24,074 bases of DNA from Flavobacteriia bacterium (GTDB lineage Bacteria; Bacteroidota; Bacteroidia; Flavobacteriales; Flavobacteriaceae), in assembly GCA_018500075.1 (NCBI GenBank), contig JAHBAN010000160.1, positions 1 through 24,074 on the forward strand, given 5' to 3'. The position numbers were made by a program, and so were the translations under genes. The notes below the pieces were generated by a model. It saw only the letters and a program-made list of their open reading frames with translations. It was not told where the DNA came from and searched no databases. Below are positions 22,423 to 24,074 of the stretch, piece by piece (the first letter of the stretch is position 1; every line of letters starts with the position of its first letter).

Positions 22423-22440
22423 GTTTGAGCAAAGAGAAAA

Positions 22441-23016
22441 ATGTCGAACTTGATTGCCAAATCCGCCAGAGACAAACGTCTGGCCGAAATTGTAACTCCG
22501 GTCATTGAAGACTTGGGATACGAACTTGTGCGTATTCGCCTTCAAAGCGGCGAAGTTGAAACACTTCAGATCATGGCCGAACGCCCCGAAGGCGGTATTG
22601 AAGTCGATGACTGCGCTACTATTTCCAACGCTGTGAGCGCCTTGCTTGATGTCGAAGACCCGCTGTCAGACGCCTATACGCTTGAAGTTTCCAGCCCCGG
22701 GATTGATCGCCCGCTGACGCGCCTGAAGGATTTTGAAACCTTCGAGGGCTTTGAGGCCAAAGTCGAAACCGGTGAAATGATCGACGGGCAGAAGCGCTTT
22801 CGTGGCGAGCTTGCAGGCATTGAAGGTGACGAAGTTTTGCTCACCATCGAGCAGGGCACGATTGGCCTGAAGTTTGAGTGGCTTGTAGAAGCCAAACTCA
22901 TCATGACCGACGAGCTGATCAAGGAAATGTTGAGACAAAGAAAAGCCGCTGGCGCATATGCGGACGGCGGAGAAGTAGATATCGAAGAATCGCCTGAGTC
23001 TGAGGAGGACGAGTAA
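22441..23016 (+). CDS. rimP: Ribosome maturation factor RimP
   Basis: Helps mature the 30S subunit. The 191-residue protein has the two expected domains: an N-terminal alpha/beta domain (about 1-95, with VTPVIEDLGYELVRIRL, IEVDDCATISNAVSALLD and the hallmark YTLEVSSPGIDRPLT), and an SH3-like barrel (about 96-165). It ends in an acidic tail (GGEVDIEESPESEEDE), somewhat longer than usual. A modest AGAGA precedes the ATG at 22441. It is followed immediately by nusA, whose ribosome site lies inside this gene's last codons, in the conserved rimP-nusA order. Confidence 0.96.
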   Translation: MSNLIAKSARDKRLAEIVTPVIEDLGYELVRIRLQSGEVETLQIMAERPEGGIEVDDCATISNAVSALLDVEDPLSDAYTLEVSSPGIDRPLTRLKDFETFEGFEAKVETGEMIDGQKRFRGELAGIEGDEVLLTIEQGTIGLKFEWLVEAKLIMTDELIKEMLRQRKAAGAYADGGEVDIEESPESEEDE

Positions 23017-24074
23017 ATGGCAATCACATCCGCCAACCAGTTAGAGCTTTTGCAAACAGCAGAAGCTGTAGCCCGCGAAAAAATGATCGATCCTGTGCTT
23101 GTTATCGAAGCCATGGAAGAAAGCCTCGCGCGCGCAGCCAAGAGCCGCTATGGCGCCGAGATGGACATTCGCGTCGCGATTGACCGCAAGACCGGCAAAG
23201 CCACGTTTACACGCGTGCGCACGGTTGTTGTCGAGGACGAGCTGGAAAACTACCAAGCGGAAATGACCGTTGATCAAGCCAAGCTTTACCTTGATGATCC
23301 CAAGGTCGGTGACACTTTTGTCGAAGAAGTGCCTCCTGTCGAAATGGGGCGGATTGCTGCGCAAAGCGCAAAGCAGGTTATCCTTCAGAAAGTTCGCGAA
23401 GCCGAGCGTGATCGCCAGTTTGAGCAGTTCAAAGACCGCGCAGGCACAATCATCAACGGCGTTGTGAAACGCGAAGAATATGGCAACGTCATCGTTGATG
23501 TTGGCAGCGGCGAAGCCATTTTGCGCCGCAACGAAAAAATCGGTCGCGAAAGCTACCGCCCGAACGATCGTATCCGTTGCTTTATCAAGGATGTGCGTCG
23601 CGAAGCGCGTGGTCCACAGATTTTCCTGAGCCGCACAGCGCCGGAATTCATGGCAGAGCTGTTCAAAATGGAAGTGCCCGAAATCTATGAAGGCATTATC
23701 GAGATCAAAGCTGTGGCGCGCGATCCTGGCTCACGCGCCAAGATTGCTGTTATTTCCTATGACGGCAGCATCGACCCTGTTGGCGCCTGCGTTGGTATGC
23801 GCGGCAGCCGTGTTCAGGCCGTTGTAAACGAGCTGCAGGGCGAGAAGATCGACATCATTCCTTGGAACGAAGATGTTCCGACCTTCCTCGTCAACGCATT
23901 GCAGCCTGCTGAAGTTTCTAAGGTTGTGCTGGATGAAGAAGCCGAGCGTATCGAGGTTGTTGTTCCTGACGAGCAGCTCAGCCTTGCGATCGGCCGTCGC
24001 GGTCAAAACGTGCGCCTTGCTTCGCAGCTGACGGGCCTTGAGATCGAAATCATGACAGAAGCGGACGAATCCGA
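23017..24074 (+). CDS. nusA: Transcription factor NusA (3' partial)
   Basis: Binds RNA polymerase and nascent RNA, promoting pausing and hairpin-dependent termination and taking part in antitermination. ATG 23017 directly follows the rimP TAA; GAGGAGG-type sequence at about 23002-23008 inside rimP serves as ribosome site. The frame is open to the window end: 352 complete codons. Visible domains are the polymerase-binding N-terminal domain (about 1-125), S1 (about 135-200, NGVVKREEYGNVIVDVG), KH1 (about 200-280, RDPGSRAKIAVIS and DPVGACVGMRGSRV) and KH2 (about 285-345, SLAIGRRGQNVRLASQLTG). The C-terminal repeats of the roughly 530-residue alphaproteobacterial protein lie beyond the window. 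Confidence 0.97.
   Translation, partial: MAITSANQLELLQTAEAVAREKMIDPVLVIEAMEESLARAAKSRYGAEMDIRVAIDRKTGKATFTRVRTVVVEDELENYQAEMTVDQAKLYLDDPKVGDTFVEEVPPVEMGRIAAQSAKQVILQKVREAERDRQFEQFKDRAGTIINGVVKREEYGNVIVDVGSGEAILRRNEKIGRESYRPNDRIRCFIKDVRREARGPQIFLSRTAPEFMAELFKMEVPEIYEGIIEIKAVARDPGSRAKIAVISYDGSIDPVGACVGMRGSRVQAVVNELQGEKIDIIPWNEDVPTFLVNALQPAEVSKVVLDEEAERIEVVVPDEQLSLAIGRRGQNVRLASQLTGLEIEIMTEADES

Noticed and set aside
22311..22440. tRNA-fMet gene upstream of rimP, as in E. coli
   Set aside because: No cloverleaf arms or T-loop sequence can be found in the leader.

Overview
The window looks like ordinary chromosomal DNA from an alphaproteobacterium of the Rhodobacteraceae (Roseobacter-type). I infer this from protein style and gene content: MaeB with a phosphotransacetylase-like tail, an NDUFAF5-type methyltransferase beside hemH, a tiny secreted protein beginning GNMSDP next to hemH, and hairpin-rich intergenic elements beginning AAATATCCC. 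The species cannot be named from sequence alone. I see no phage genes, transposase, CRISPR, tRNA or rRNA. The left ~6.6 kb is very C-rich at third codon positions. From about 13 kb onward the DNA becomes visibly richer in A+T.

Layout. 1-2950 (+): the 3' part of maeB, then a ribokinase 3 bp away. 3091-3741 (-): an exported MsrA. 3850-6636 (+): a fold-type IV PLP enzyme overlapping a sulfotransferase by ATGA, then a membrane fatty acid desaturase. 6637-7065 is the only long gene-free stretch; it holds a three-hairpin element, a helically spaced GTGCAC triplet and the argG terminator. 7066-8283 (-) is argG, divergent from ilvA (8386-9624, +). 9610-13628 (-) is a run of four genes: a response regulator with a PP2C phosphatase, hslO, a CoA-type Nudix hydrolase and cca. 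The last three are tightly packed and use TTG and GTG starts.

13786-16270 is an envelope and signalling stretch: an Hpt protein divergent from the response regulator, a YafK/DpaA-like L,D-transpeptidase lipoprotein, a CAP-domain lipoprotein, a Tat-exported L,D-transpeptidase and a 59-residue secreted protein. 16326-18236 (-): hemH and the methyltransferase. 18230-20544 (+): comF, a frameshifted grxC, a Nit-family amidase and a MarR regulator, tightly packed. 20545-21291 (-) is ubiG, divergent from a prolyl aminopeptidase (21336-22310, +). The window ends with rimP and the start of nusA, preceded by an attenuator-like leader.

How the genes fit together: most are housekeeping genes (central carbon, arginine and isoleucine synthesis, tRNA maturation, heme, ubiquinone, translation and transcription factors). 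The best leads are: (1) the fold-IV PLP enzyme with an altered cofactor-binding residue, coupled to a sulfotransferase; (2) the grxC frameshift inside the CxxC site; (3) the rimP-nusA leader terminator; (4) the small secreted protein; (5) the methyltransferase with no glycine-rich SAM motif; (6) the repeated three-hairpin element and the GTGCAC array.
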